Assembly: GCA_030144725.1 (NCBI GenBank)
Contig: JASKMD010000028.1
Coordinates: 5,203,311 to 5,267,310 of the forward strand
From: Haematococcus lacustris
Lineage: Eukaryota; Chlorophyta; Chlorophyceae; Chlamydomonadales; Haematococcaceae
Length of the DNA: 64,000 nucleotides
Direction: 5' to 3'
Each line of letters begins with the position of its first letter. The first letter of the stretch is position 1. Below are positions 21,966 to 33,500 of this stretch, one piece after another. A program made the translations under genes and the position numbers. A model generated the notes under the pieces. The model searched no databases, was not told the origin of the DNA, and saw only the letters and a list, made by a program, of their open reading frames with translations.

Positions 21966-23525
21966 GTCACATACAAACCCAATGATTGAGTTGCATAGTG
22001 CCATGGACGCGTTAATGAGTATGCTACAAAAGAATCGTGTGAGGCCAGGCTGTTGTTCAATGGTTGAAAACATATAGCGGATAGTAGTTGGAGGGGGTTA
22101 CTAGACCCTACTGTGCCGCCCACCATTACAGCGATACAGCGATGTCGCACACGAATTCGGGTTTCTTCACATCCTCGCCAAGCGGCCTGCACCATCAGGA
22201 AGCTCGCGCAGCCATGTTTGCCGGACTTCGGTGGTGTGCGCCACCGACATGTCGTGCATCGCTAACGGATAGCCAAGGGCATGGCTTACCAGTGGGTCAC
22301 CCCCGCCCACTCCCGGTAAACTCCGACCGGTCTTTAAGAGTTTCACAGCGAATTTTGCGCAGGGCGGTGCAGCTCATCAAAGCGAAGATAGCGGGCTGCT
22401 CGGGCTGATGTGCCGGGGCGGGGCGGGCGGGGGTGTTGAGAATCTTGGTCGCGATGTGCCGGAAATGGCCTGCTTAGTGGGTCTGTGATCAGCGAACAGC
22501 TATCGCGCTAAGCGGCCCAACTTTTCAACTTTTTAAGTTTTAGGTCGGGCGCAGTACCCCCCCTGACATATGTTCTAGTGCGAGTGCTAGTGCTGATGAC
22601 ATGTTTGAGTGTGTTTGTATGGCGTGTGGCCTGTCCCTGCACCCGAACAGCGTGCAACTCGTGTCTTCGAAATGGGCACTTTTCCGGCCGCCATAACTGT
22701 CCAACCAGGACGTCAAATGATGAACTGACAGTTCTGTGCGGCTCCTTGTGTGGGTTCCTAACGTGTCTATTAGACAGAAACGCGTTGTCTTGATGTGTGG
22801 GCCGTTTCATGTGGTGGGGGTGATACTCATATCAGCTCAGTTTCTGCATCATTTTTACTAATTTTAGCTGGGTTTGGTTGCACAGGAGCCACAGGCACTA
22901 ATGTATTGGACAAATTGAAGTTGCTGTCACATGTGGACTGAACCCGTGTTGAAGTCAGGATGTCCCAACATGGGATTGGTAATCTTCATGCAAGTACTCG
23001 CTACAAAGTGCACCTATTTCGATAGCGTTTGTTGCATTGGCACCTGCGAATTACTCCGCATTTACTGGCAGGCGGCGCGTTAATCCTTGCATCAGAGTCC
23101 ATGCCGGCGCAAGCGAGCGCGGACACACCTCAGCTGCTCACTATCGATTGTTCTAGTGGTGAGTAGCGGCACCAATGAGCGAACTGCGCTTGGCATCGAG
23201 CCTGAAGTACAATCTATGTTTAGCCCGCCGGGCTCACTCCGCGAGCCTTTCATTGGTGCAGGCGGCGTCGGAAGACCGTCGAGGGGCAAGTTACTGATCG
23301 ACATTGCAACAAACTCGGAGAATGTGCGTCTCTCTCTCGCCAGTCACGCAGAAAAAGGGACCCCCTTCCACAAACTGGCATGTTGTGAACTGACCACACT
23401 GAATACCTAGATTGTGGCTCTGTCACTTTGTTCCTAACTCAACAACACACCTGTTGGAGAAGAAAGCACGTCATTTCATTGAGAAAGCTTGTGGGAACAT
23501 ACATTGGCGTAACCTAACTTTGCCT
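21966..23525. other. Unassigned region
   Basis: About 1.5 kb without minisatellites. Frames of 70-107 codons occur on both strands (22088-22408 plus, 22810-22508 minus, 23087-23410 plus), but none has a recognisable domain or a convincing exon chain. It may be the unique target DNA between inverted copies C1 and C2. I see nothing else in it. Confidence 0.35.
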
Positions 23526-23535
23526 TGCAGTGCTG

Positions 23536-23725
23536 ACTAGCCCAACCGGACCACCCCCTGGCAGCCCCACCCCCTCCCAGCCCCGGCCCCACCCCCCCCC
23601 ACCCGCTCCCACCCCCTCCCAGCCCCAGCCCCGCCCTCCCACCCACTCCCTCCCCCAGCCCCGCCCTCCCACCCCCTCCCACCCCCTTCCAGCCCCAGCC
23701 CCGCCCTCCCAGCCCCTCCCACCCC
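23536..23725 (+). repeat. Cytosine-rich minisatellite (CCCCGCCCTCCCA)
   Basis: Irregular tandem units of CCCC(G/A)CCCTCCCA and CCAGCCCC abutting the left end of element C2. Confidence 0.85.
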
Positions 23726-25254
23726 CACTCGCGCCGATTAAGGCCGGAAGTCACCAGGACCATTTCTCCCGGGAGGCATACCGCAGATAGCCCCAGGAAA
23801 GGCCGACTCAACGCCGTTGTTGTCATTGAAAAACTCAAAGTTCGTGCGATGTTATAACCATTTGAAATCCGAAAAAACCCTGCGCAGGGTCCTGCCGACC
23901 CTGCGCAGGGTCCTAGCGCATCGGCCACTTGCAGGGTCCTGACGACCATTTGCAGGGTCCTAGCGACCCTGCGCAGGGTCCTACTGACCTCATTTGCAGG
24001 GTCCTGCCGACCATTTGCAGGGTCCTGCAACCCGGCGCAGGGTCCTGCCGACCCTGTGCAGGGTTCTGATGGCAGTTTTTACAGGGTCCCGCTGACCATT
24101 TGCAGGGTCCTGGTGACCCTGCGCAGGGTCCTGGTGACCCGGCGCAGGGTCCTGGCGACCCTGTGCAGGGTTCTGATGGCAGTTTTTACAGGGTCCTGCT
24201 GACCATTTGCAGGGTTCTGGTGACCCTGCGCAGGGTCCTGGCGACCCTGCGCAGGGTCCTGGCGACCCTGTGCAGGGTTCTGATGGCAGTTTTTACAGGG
24301 TCCTGCTGACCATTTGCAGGGTCCTGGTGACCCTGCGCAGGGTCCTGGTGACCCTGCGCAGGGTCCTGACGACCCTGTGCGGGGTTCTGATGGCAGTTTT
24401 TACAGGTTCCTGCCGATCATTTTACAGGGTCTTGCTGACCAGTCTACAGGGTCTACTAGGCATGATTCTTGTACTTGCTACTACAACATGACCCCTCATG
24501 CACTCTCCCTCTTGTTGCTCACGTGCATGTCATCTAAGCCATCATGACATTCACCTTGCACGCGCAAACCTGCCATGTCATGTCTTATGGTACAACCTTA
24601 CAACGTATGCAACACCACTACAAACGGCTTGCATTGCTGATGCTGAGCACATGCATTGATGCAAGATGGTAACACCACACAACACCACAACACAATACAC
24701 TGCAACAACAACAACAACACAACGACTCATGCCTTACTCACAACCTATGCCATGTGCACGACCACAAGGATTGGATGCACTTGCTTTGGGCTAACACCTC
24801 ATCACGGGACTGCTAAGCACTTTGCCTTGCTGCCTATGCCCCATGGCACCAAATCAGGCTGATCTAGGCTAGGCTGGGCTAAGCTAGGCTAGGCTGGGCT
24901 AGGCTTGGCTCCAGGCTGCCCGCTCCAGGCTGCCCGCTCCAGGCTGCCCGCTCCAGACTGCCCACTCCATGCTGCTACGCCAAGGGCTGCTGGGTGCCAT
25001 GGGGTGGGGGAGAGGAGAGGGGAGGGGAGGAGGGGAGGAGGGGAGGAGGGGAGGAGGGGAGGTAGGTGGCAGACTCGGATGTGGTGGTGGTGGGATTGGG
25101 CAGGGAAGGGGGAAGGGAGAAGGGGGCAAGGGGCAGCAGTGTGACCATCAGACCTGCGGCAGCAAGAGGCATCCTTGCAGTTAGGCTTGGCATTGGTGAC
25201 AACTCATGTGCAGGGACTGGCCACTTACAGCTATGCTCAATGCCCCCCTCCATG
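23726..25254 (-). mobile_element. Composite CACTC-type element C2, inverted relative to C1
   Basis: Begins CACTCGCGCCGATTAAGG at 23726, the exact inverse of the C1 right end. The order of blocks repeats that of C1 in the opposite direction: terminal block (23726-23870), CCCTG minisatellite, GTTGT-rich block as AACAAC (24640-24730), TAGCC and 14-bp arrays (24863-24970), polypyrimidine block, and intron-like module (25228-25154). The match to C1 fades at about 25254. No transposase frame. The two minisatellites differ in unit although the flanking blocks match. Confidence 0.65.
23876..24450 (+). repeat. CCCTGCGCAGGG-type minisatellite of C2
   Basis: Repeated GACCCTGCGCAGGGTCCTG units with variants (TTTGCAGGGTCC, TTTTTACAGGGTCC), plus a higher-order repeat of about 107 bp between 24060 and 24390. 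ACCCTGCGCAGGGT is a perfect palindrome. Frames through it are not coding. Confidence 0.88.
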
Positions 25255-25609
25255 TCACACCGCTACCACCTTGCTTGCAATCACCAAGCCTTGCTACACT
25301 TGTCATACTCAAGTTGTCAACAACTACAAGCAAACATAAGCCAGCAAGCACATGAATAAGGACATGCATGACCAGAACTGGGCTGGGTAGGCTGACACCA
25401 CCAGAGCATGTGCACCCACCGGAAGTCCTGGCTACCGCTCCAAGCTCGTTGTGTGTTGCGAAGAGGTGTACAAGCGCTCAAACCTTGTCATATCCTTGCT
25501 GGTGGCTTCTCTGATGCAACCCAGCATAGGCTCCCAAATGCAAGGCAATACGAACCACAACATGCATGCTTACTCACCTGCCAAGGTGAGGGTGAGGGTG
25601 AGGGTGAGG
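25255..25609. other. Left flank of gypsy B
   Basis: A plus-strand stretch 25440-25584 reads LVVCCEEVYKRSNLVISLLV and continues to HAYSPAK, then meets a GTGAGG donor-like site. It may be a single exon of an unrecognised, possibly transposon-borne gene. Four to five GGTGAG copies follow at 25585-25608. Otherwise nothing recognised. Confidence 0.3.
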
Positions 25610-25614
25610 TCAAG

Positions 25615-25915
25615 TGTAAAGTGCGCACCTCTGGAAGAGATTGTCGCTTCGCGTCGTCTGGGCTGTCTCGTGAATGCGAGCCGTCGCGGGACGCGGGATT
25701 ACACGTGTAGTGTGAGATTTGGCAGGTAAAGACTAGCGGACATTGCGTCCGTGAGTACAACTGGTTCGATTCCAGGGAGCCCCGTTCTAAGCTCTAGCCA
25801 TTCTCGCAATACACCGCTGTAACCCAACACCCTAGTCGGAAGTCTCCGCCTCGACTGGACCGGCCTTCGAGCTTGTGTCAAAAGGTCATCTGACGTTGCG
25901 TCCCCGCACGTTACA
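25615..25915 (+). repeat. 5' LTR of gypsy B
   Basis: 301 bp, TGTAAAGTGC to GCACGTTACA. The primer-binding region is probably TGGTTTCCGACCC starting two bases after the LTR. The LTR contains GGTTCGATTCC at 25763-25773, which equals the RNA polymerase III B-box consensus. Confidence 0.92.
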
Positions 25916-25959
25916 GCTGGTTTCCGACCCCGAGCATTTAAGCTCGCGGTCCAGTCAAT

Positions 25960-27588
25960 ATGACTTCAACTACCCAAAATGTCGCTTCGGCGAATAAGAC
26001 CAATGGCGCCTCTGGCGTCCTTCCTCCAGCTTCAGCTGTTACAGCTACAGCGGAGACGGGTCCTGCACTCGGTGCAGCACCGGAGCCGGGCGAGTTGCCC
26101 GCTTCACTTCCCGCAGGAGGCCAACAGTTGGCTGAAGAAGAGGAGCTTCTGGACGAGTTTGGCCTGGACCAATTCGACAGCACTTCGACTCCAGTCGACG
26201 AGCTCAACGCGCAAATTGCCACCCTCCAGGCGCAACTGGTCGCAGCGCAGGCCAACAACCAGCAAGCTGGTTCGCTGGTGAGTCCTCCTGCTGCTGCTAA
26301 GCGTGCTGCTGATGCTGCTTTGCTGCTAGCTAGCCCTAGTCCAGCTAAGAGGCCAGTCGAAGTAGCGTCGCAGCTAGTCAGGCCTTTGGCTGCTGCTCTG
26401 CGCGCACTCCAACACTTGACTGCTGCAATGCACCAGCCTGTTGCGCAGAAAAATGTTGCCTCGGGTTCACCCGGCACTTCGAACCCTCGCACACTTGCTG
26501 CTGTGCGGGACAAGTATGCTGGGGTTCGCCCCACTGCGGCGCCCCTGCCTGCCAATGCCACTGCTGTTGCTGGTCCTGATTCCAACTCACGTCGCGGGTT
26601 GCCCGTGACTGAGCGGTGGACTGATGCCAGTTCGACCTCCGGTCGCCGTGCTCTGTCATTCCTGGAAGACCTTGAAGCACACTGTGTTGCACATGGCCTG
26701 GACCCTGCTCTTGCTCTGCCCTCTTTCCTGTCAGGCAAGGCTAGGGATGTGTGGTTCCAGTCTGTTAGGGACTCATATGCCCTGACCCACTCTGGCTACC
26801 CCACATGGCCCTACCTGTCACAGCAGTTCCTTGAGTTTGTAGGAGAGGACCTGACCACTGATGCTGATGCAGCACGTGCTAAGCTCCTTGACTCAACTCA
26901 CCTGCGTATGACTAATGGTGTTGCCCTGTCAGCATACATTACTGACTTCAGGAACACCCTCACCTTGGCTGGCAAGGACTGCATGACAGATTCCATGCTT
27001 GTGAATGTCTTCCAGCGTGGCCTGTCAGCAGATCTGCGTGGTCCTGTTGCCAAGGATCTGCGTGCCCTTGTGGCCCCCACTTTGGATGAAGCCATTAAGG
27101 CTGCCATCACCAACCACAAGGCCCTTGTGGCTGCTGCTGGCTCTGGTGTGCATCCTGCCTCAAGGCGCCCGGTTGCTGCTGTGCACCAGGTGGCCCAAGT
27201 GCAACGTGGGCTGCAGAACCTGGCCAGGTTTCCTGGTCCACCTCCTGGGCGTCATGCTGCTCCCTCAGCTGACAGTGAGGGTCCCCCTCCTGCCAGCGGC
27301 TATTGCTACCACTGTGGGCTGTCGTCCCACTGGACCAAGCATTGCAAGAGGAAAGCCTCTGGCATGAGCAAGGAAGAGGCCATGAAGGATGCTGGTACCT
27401 GGGAGCTGATGCAAGACCTGAAGAAGGGTGGCTCTGCCCCCTACAAGGCTGCAAAGCGTGACCGCAGCCCTGACCGTGGTGGTGACCATGCTGGTCCCTC
27501 CAAGCAGTACCAGGGTAGACGCCCTCAGACTGCCAGGATGGAGGCCAATGGCATGGTGAAGCACTTTCAGAAGTTTCAGCGCAAATAG
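25960..27588 (+). CDS. Gag of gypsy B
   Basis: 542 aa. The N-terminal 200 residues are disordered and Ala/Pro-rich with a short coiled coil (ELNAQIATLQAQLVAAQ). The capsid-like domain lies at about residues 220-400 (RALSFLEDLEAHC, KARDVWFQSVRDSY, YITDFRNTLTLAGKD, VFQRGLSADLRGPV). A CCHC zinc knuckle CYHCGLSSHWTKHC is at about 446-459, followed by a basic tail. The stop is a UAG (27586-27588), and the same frame continues open into pol. Confidence 0.9.
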   Translation: MTSTTQNVASANKTNGASGVLPPASAVTATAETGPALGAAPEPGELPASLPAGGQQLAEEEELLDEFGLDQFDSTSTPVDELNAQIATLQAQLVAAQANNQQAGSLVSPPAAAKRAADAALLLASPSPAKRPVEVASQLVRPLAAALRALQHLTAAMHQPVAQKNVASGSPGTSNPRTLAAVRDKYAGVRPTAAPLPANATAVAGPDSNSRRGLPVTERWTDASSTSGRRALSFLEDLEAHCVAHGLDPALALPSFLSGKARDVWFQSVRDSYALTHSGYPTWPYLSQQFLEFVGEDLTTDADAARAKLLDSTHLRMTNGVALSAYITDFRNTLTLAGKDCMTDSMLVNVFQRGLSADLRGPVAKDLRALVAPTLDEAIKAAITNHKALVAAAGSGVHPASRRPVAAVHQVAQVQRGLQNLARFPGPPPGRHAAPSADSEGPPPASGYCYHCGLSSHWTKHCKRKASGMSKEEAMKDAGTWELMQDLKKGGSAPYKAAKRDRSPDRGGDHAGPSKQYQGRRPQTARMEANGMVKHFQKFQRK

Positions 27589-30500
27589 GAGTTTGCTCAG
27601 CCAGTAAACCAAAACTGTGCTGAGTACTCTGAGGCATGCAATGTGTGTGAACCTGCTCATGTGCTGACTGCTGCACATGCTGATAGGGAATCCCTGCACT
27701 TTGCCTTTGCTGGTCACCTGAATGAGCACCCTGCACGTGTCCTGTGTGACACTGGTGCCACCCACAGCTTTGTCAGTGCATCATTTGTTGCTGCACATGC
27801 TGTTCCTGTCCACATGTTGAAGCACATGCAAGAGTGGCATGCTGCTAACAACACTGTGTTGAGCTGTTCCCAGTTTGTCAAGGCTGAGCTGAGATTGCCA
27901 GGTGTTACAGTACCCTGCCAACTCAATGTCATGCCTTCCCTCTTGCCAGACTTTGATGTGCTGCTGGGGAATGACTGGTTGAATGAGCATGAGGCCGTGA
28001 TGTCATACCAGGACAAGACACTCAGCCTAGCATGTGACAAGAGTGAGCCAGTAGTGCTGCCATGTCCTTCTGCTGGTGTGTCTCAGTCAGGGCAGTCTGC
28101 TGTAAGCAACCCTGCCTCCTTCCTGGTCAATGCTCTACGTGCAAAACCCCCTCTGGCTTCTGCAAAAGTTGCTGCCAGGTGGTTACGAAAAGGAGGCACA
28201 GGTGTCCTGGCCCTGATCACTGTGGACAATTCAAGTACCCCTGATCCAGCTCCAGCTGAACCTGACCTACCTCCAGGTGTGTCCCAGGCACTCAATGCTT
28301 TGCTGGATGAGTATGCTGATGTGTTTGCACCCATCACATCTCTGCCACCTGAGCGTCCTGTGGGCCATGCCATCCCCCTTGTGCCTGATGCACGACCCTC
28401 TGTGGTACCTCAATACCGCATGAGTCAGGATGAGCATGCAGAGCTGAAGAAGCAGGTGCAGGACCTACTTGCCAAGGGCATGATAGAACCAAGCTCCAGT
28501 CCTTTTGCTGCTCCTATCCTGTTTGTCAAGAAGAAGTCTGGTGAGTTACGCATGTGCCTTGATTACCGTCAGCTCAACAAGATCACCATCAGGGATCAGT
28601 ATCCACTGCCCAGGATTGATGACTTGTTTGACAAGCTGTCAGGTTGCACTGTGTTTTCTTCCCTAGACCTTCAAGCAGGTTACAACCAGATCAGGATCAC
28701 CCCTGAAGATGTGCCCAAGACGGCCTTCAGGACTCCTGACGGCCACTACCAGTTCAAGGTACTGTCCTTTGGGCTCTGCAATGCACCTGCTACATTTCAG
28801 CGTGTCATGAATGATGCCTTTGCACCAGTCCTGAACCAGTGTGCCCTGGTGTACCTGGATGACATCTTGGTCATGTCCAAATCTGTGGACGAGCATTTGC
28901 AGCATCTCAGAAAGGTCTTTGACCTCCTGAGGCTCAACAAGCTCTTTGCCAAGCAGTCCAAATGTGAATTCATGCGTTCCACGCTGAAATTCCTTGGCCA
29001 TGTCATCTTTGCTGGTGCTATTGCTGTGGACCCTGAGAAAATCAAGAGCATTTCTTCCTGGCCTGTGCCTCAATCCCTGCAACAGCTCCAGTCATTCCTA
29101 GGTGCTGCAAATTTTGTGCGCAAATTTGTGCATAATTTCAGTGTCCTAGCTGCACCTCTCACAGATCTGTGTGGCAAAGCTGGTGACTCATTTCTGTGGC
29201 ACAATTGGCCTGCTGATGAGCTGAAAGCCTTTGCTTCCCTCAAAGCTGCTGTTGCCCAGGTCCCCATGCTACGTCTACCTAATCACACCCAGCCCTTCCA
29301 GGTCTACTGTGATGCCTCACTCCAAGGAGTAGGAGCAGTCCTGATGCAAGATGGCTACCCCCTTGCATACCTCAGCAAGAAGCTTTCTTCTGCTGAGCGT
29401 AACTATACCACTGGTGAGCAAGAGCTTCTTGCCCTCATCACTGCATGCAAGGAGTGGAGGTGTTACCTTGAGGGTGTACCATTCACACTCTTCACCGATC
29501 ATAAGCCTTTGACTGCTCTGCCCACCCAGAAGGTGCTGTCTAGACGTCAGGCTAGGTGGATGGAGTTTCTGTCACGGTTTACATTTGACCTGCAGTACCT
29601 GCCAGGTGATGCTAATCCTGCTGACCCACTGTCCCGGATACCTGCTGGACCCCAGGACTGTGCCATGGTGTGTGTTGTTACCACCCGGCGGCAAGCTAAA
29701 CAGTCTTTGGAGAGGGGGGAAGTGCGTGTGGCGCAGGCTCTGCCCCAGGTTCCACCTGTGGGTACTCCCTCAAATGCCCCCACTGCCGTTGATGCTTTGG
29801 CCCCCCGGCCCACAGTGTCTGATAACCCTGTTGCTGCTCACCATAGTAGGCTCCCTGAGCTTGAGGCCCCATCTGCTGCTGACACCTCAGTGCACTATCC
29901 TGCAGCTCCTGCCCACCCATTGGAACTGGCTGATCACCTGGTCCATGGTTACCGGCTTGACCCTGCGTTTACTGCTGAAGCTGATCTGTCTGGCATGTAC
30001 ATGGACGACCATGGCCTGTGGCGGCGCACTGGCAAGGGCACAGTGGTGGTTCCCAATGACCCTGAACTGCGTGAGTACATTCTGCATGAAATGCATGATG
30101 CTGCCTATGCTGGTCATGTGGGTATAACCAAAACCCTTGAGAGGCTGTCACGAGTGTTCTACTGGGACACCATGCGTGCTGATGTCAGGCACTACCGTAC
30201 TCTCCCTTTTGATTCCCTATCCCGAATCGTTTTTTGTCCTTCGGGAAACCGGGAATGATTAAACAATGTATTTTTCTGGTCTTTCGGGAAGTATTCAAAC
30301 AATTATTTGACCTTGACGAAAGTGCCAGCAATGGACCAGTTTGTGGTCCGGGGCATCAGTGCCGCCGACGCAGCTGATAATCTGCACCGCGAGCTCCTTA
30401 TGCACGATGAACAACGCTTCCAAATGTCTCTTGATCGTCAAGCGGCAATGATTGAGAAGCGACTACCTGGGACCACTAACTTTGGGCCTTCTCCACGCCT

Positions 30501-33500
30501 CAAACTTGCCGCATCGCCCAGCACACCTCCTGCTCTCGCACGCACCGGCAAAGCGTATGAGAACTGGTAGCAAACTGCTAGGATTCAGCCCACCCTGGGC
30601 TGGGCCACAGGGAGGCGGGCCAGGCTGGGGCAAAGGCTAGTGCGGCGGGCCAGGCCGGGGTGGCAACAAGGGTGGCTGCTATGCCCAGGGCAAGGTCGAG
30701 GGAGGTGGGCCAGGCTGGGGCAAAGGCTGAGGTCACAGGACAGGCAAGGATGGCAACCAGGCTGGCAACCATGTCAAGGGGGGAGGTGACTGGTCATACA
30801 CGGTCAGCCGGCCAAGGCGGGGTGCTTTGGCCAAGGCAACAGAATGAATGGCGGCAAGTCTGAATGCTCCAAGGCAGATGATAAGATATGCCGCCACTGC
30901 CAGCAGCGGCAGGAGGACCACGACTGTATTAGCGAGGTTCAGTGCCCCATGTGACATGGTCAGGTGATAAGGCCACTAGAAGAGAGGCCACGACAGTAGA
31001 CTATGTGGATCATATGATTTTGATGCAAGATTAATGGAGTGGGAGGCTTGATTATTTCTATGCACGAAGACGTTCTCAAAACTAACTTTAGACGTACTTT
31101 GGCCATCGGGGAATTTGAAACAATGAAAAATATGGCTCGGGAATAATATTTTAATTATAGTTTCCGAGGCCTCGGGAATCAAAAGGGATAGTACGGTACG
31201 TCACTACCTGTGATGCCTGCCAGCGTGACAAGTCCTCCACACTGAAGCCTGGTGGCTTACTCAACCCACTGTCCATTCCAGATTACCGTTGGGAGTCAGT
31301 GTCAATGGACCTGATCACCAAGCTGCCATCTGCTTCACATGGGTTTGATGCCATCTGTGTCTTTGTTGACAGGCTCAGTAAAATGGTGCACTTTGTGCCC
31401 TGCAAGGAGAGCATGAATGCCAAGGGCTTTGCCCGTCTGTTTGTTGACAATGTCTTCAAACTGCATGGCCTGCCAAAAGACATGGTCTCTGACCGTGGTC
31501 CCCATTTCCACAACACTTTCTGGCACCATGTGCAGAAGTTGCTGGGCATGAGGGGATCCTTGTCTTCCTCCTATCACCCTCAGTCTGATGGCCAGACTGA
31601 GAGGTACAACCGTGTGTTGGAAGAGATGCTACGTCATTACATCTCTCCCACCCAAGCTGATTGGCCTGACTATCTGTCACTTGCTGAGTTTGCTGTGAAC
31701 AACTCATGGCAAGAGTCCATCAAGTCTACACCGTTCCTGGTTAATACCGGACAGTCCCCCATTACCCCTATGCTCCACTCTCTACCTGACAAGGGGCGGT
31801 GCCCTGAAGGCCTGTCCTATGCTACTTGGTGGCAGGAGGCTGTGGCTAAGGCCAAGCTATGCATGCAGGCTGCTCAGCAACGTCAAGCTGCCTATGCTAA
31901 CCAGGACCGTCGAGACACTCACGATAAATAAGGCCGACGCGAGGGCCTTTTTTGCATCGGAAGGACATTCTGCTCCAATAGAACGATAGAACGCTGAGTT
32001 TAAGGGGGACCTCGCTCTTGAATGAAGTCCTAACTCGCAGCGGTTGCGGAGATACAACGATCCGCGCGCGAGGTACCCCCCCCTTTTTGGGAATCTGCAC
32101 AGATGTCGGTTAAATGAGCCCGGAATCTGTGCAGATGCATGTAGATGCCCTATGGACATACGACATCTGCACAGATGCATCCCTCGACATCTGCACAGCC
32201 GCCGACACAAACGACATCTGCACAGATGCATCCATCGACATCTGCACAGCCGCCGACACAAACGACATCTGCACAGATGCATCCCTCGACATCTGCACAG
32301 CCGTCGACACAGTCGACATCTGCACAGATGCATCCCTCGACATCTGCACAGCCGTCGACACAAACGACATCTGCACAGCCAAGCATCCCTCGACATCTGC
32401 ACAGCCGTCGACACAAACGACATCTGCACAGATGCATCCCTCGACATCTGCACAGCCGTCGACACAAACGACATCTGCACAGCCAAGCATCCCTCGACAT
32501 CTGCACAGCCGTCGACACAAACGACATCTGCACAGATGCATCCCTCGACATCTGCACAGCCGTCGACACAGTCGACATCTGCACAGATGCATCCCTCGAC
32601 ATCTGCACAGCCGTCGACACAAACGACATCTGCACAGCCAAGCATCCCTCGACATCTGCACAGCCGTCGACACAAACGACATCTGCACAGATGCATCCCT
32701 CGACATCTGCACAGCCGTCGACACAAACGACATCTGCACAGCCAAGCATCCCTCGACATCTGCACAGCCGTCGACACAAACGACATCTGCACAGCCAAGC
32801 ATCCCTCGACATCTGCACAGCCGTCGACACAAACGACATCTGCACAGATGCATCCCTCGACATCTGCACAGCCGTCGACACAAACGACATCTGCACAGCC
32901 AAGCATCCCTCGACATCTGCACAGCCGTCGACACAAACGACATCTGCACAGCCAAGCATCCCTCGACATCTGCACAGCTGTCGACGTAGTGCAGCTGAGC
33001 ACATGAAGAAAAGGCTTGCATAAAGGTTACGCAAAGGCACCGCGAAGGAAGCAAAGTCACCGCGAAGGAATCAAGACTCTTCCATTATTCAACAATCTGT
33101 GTGATATCTGCATGAAGTTTTCGCGAAGGTGGCGCGAAGGAAGCCAAGGAACCGCGAAGGTGCTTAGATTGCCCCATATAGCAGCAATGAGCAGCCAGGA
33201 GCAGCCAACAAAAATCGTCGCCAAAAGGCTAGCTACGAGCCAACCAGCCGCTTAGGCGACCAGATGCCATCAGGTTAAGCGATAGGATCAAGATATAGCG
33301 ACAGAAAACGGAAGGAGGTGCAGCGATGCAGCGACACAGCGATGCAAAGATGCGGCAAATGCATGAGGTGCAACTAGGACACGCAACTAGGAGACGGAGC
33401 GGAAGAGGAGTGAAGGAGCCCGGAGGCGGTCAGGAGCCATGCATGAGACGAAGCTGGGTGCACTTGGCGCAGCTAGGAATAGGTAGGAGCACCCTCCCCT

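Noticed and set aside
21725..22195. 156-codon minus frame across the MITE right arm
   Set aside because: About a third of it is MITE sequence; the rest (NNSLASHDSFVAYSLTRPW) has no support beyond being open.
25700..25790. A true tRNA gene in the gypsy B LTR
   Set aside because: A T-arm and B-box are visible, but the anticodon loop lacks the invariant T at position 33 and no acceptor stem can be drawn. Kept only as a tRNA-like finding.
32044..33060. Six overlapping 290-380 codon frames rich in SAQPSTQT or CRCRLCRR
   Set aside because: Frames on both strands are open through the 51-53 bp array at once, which points to the repeat and not to selection for a protein.
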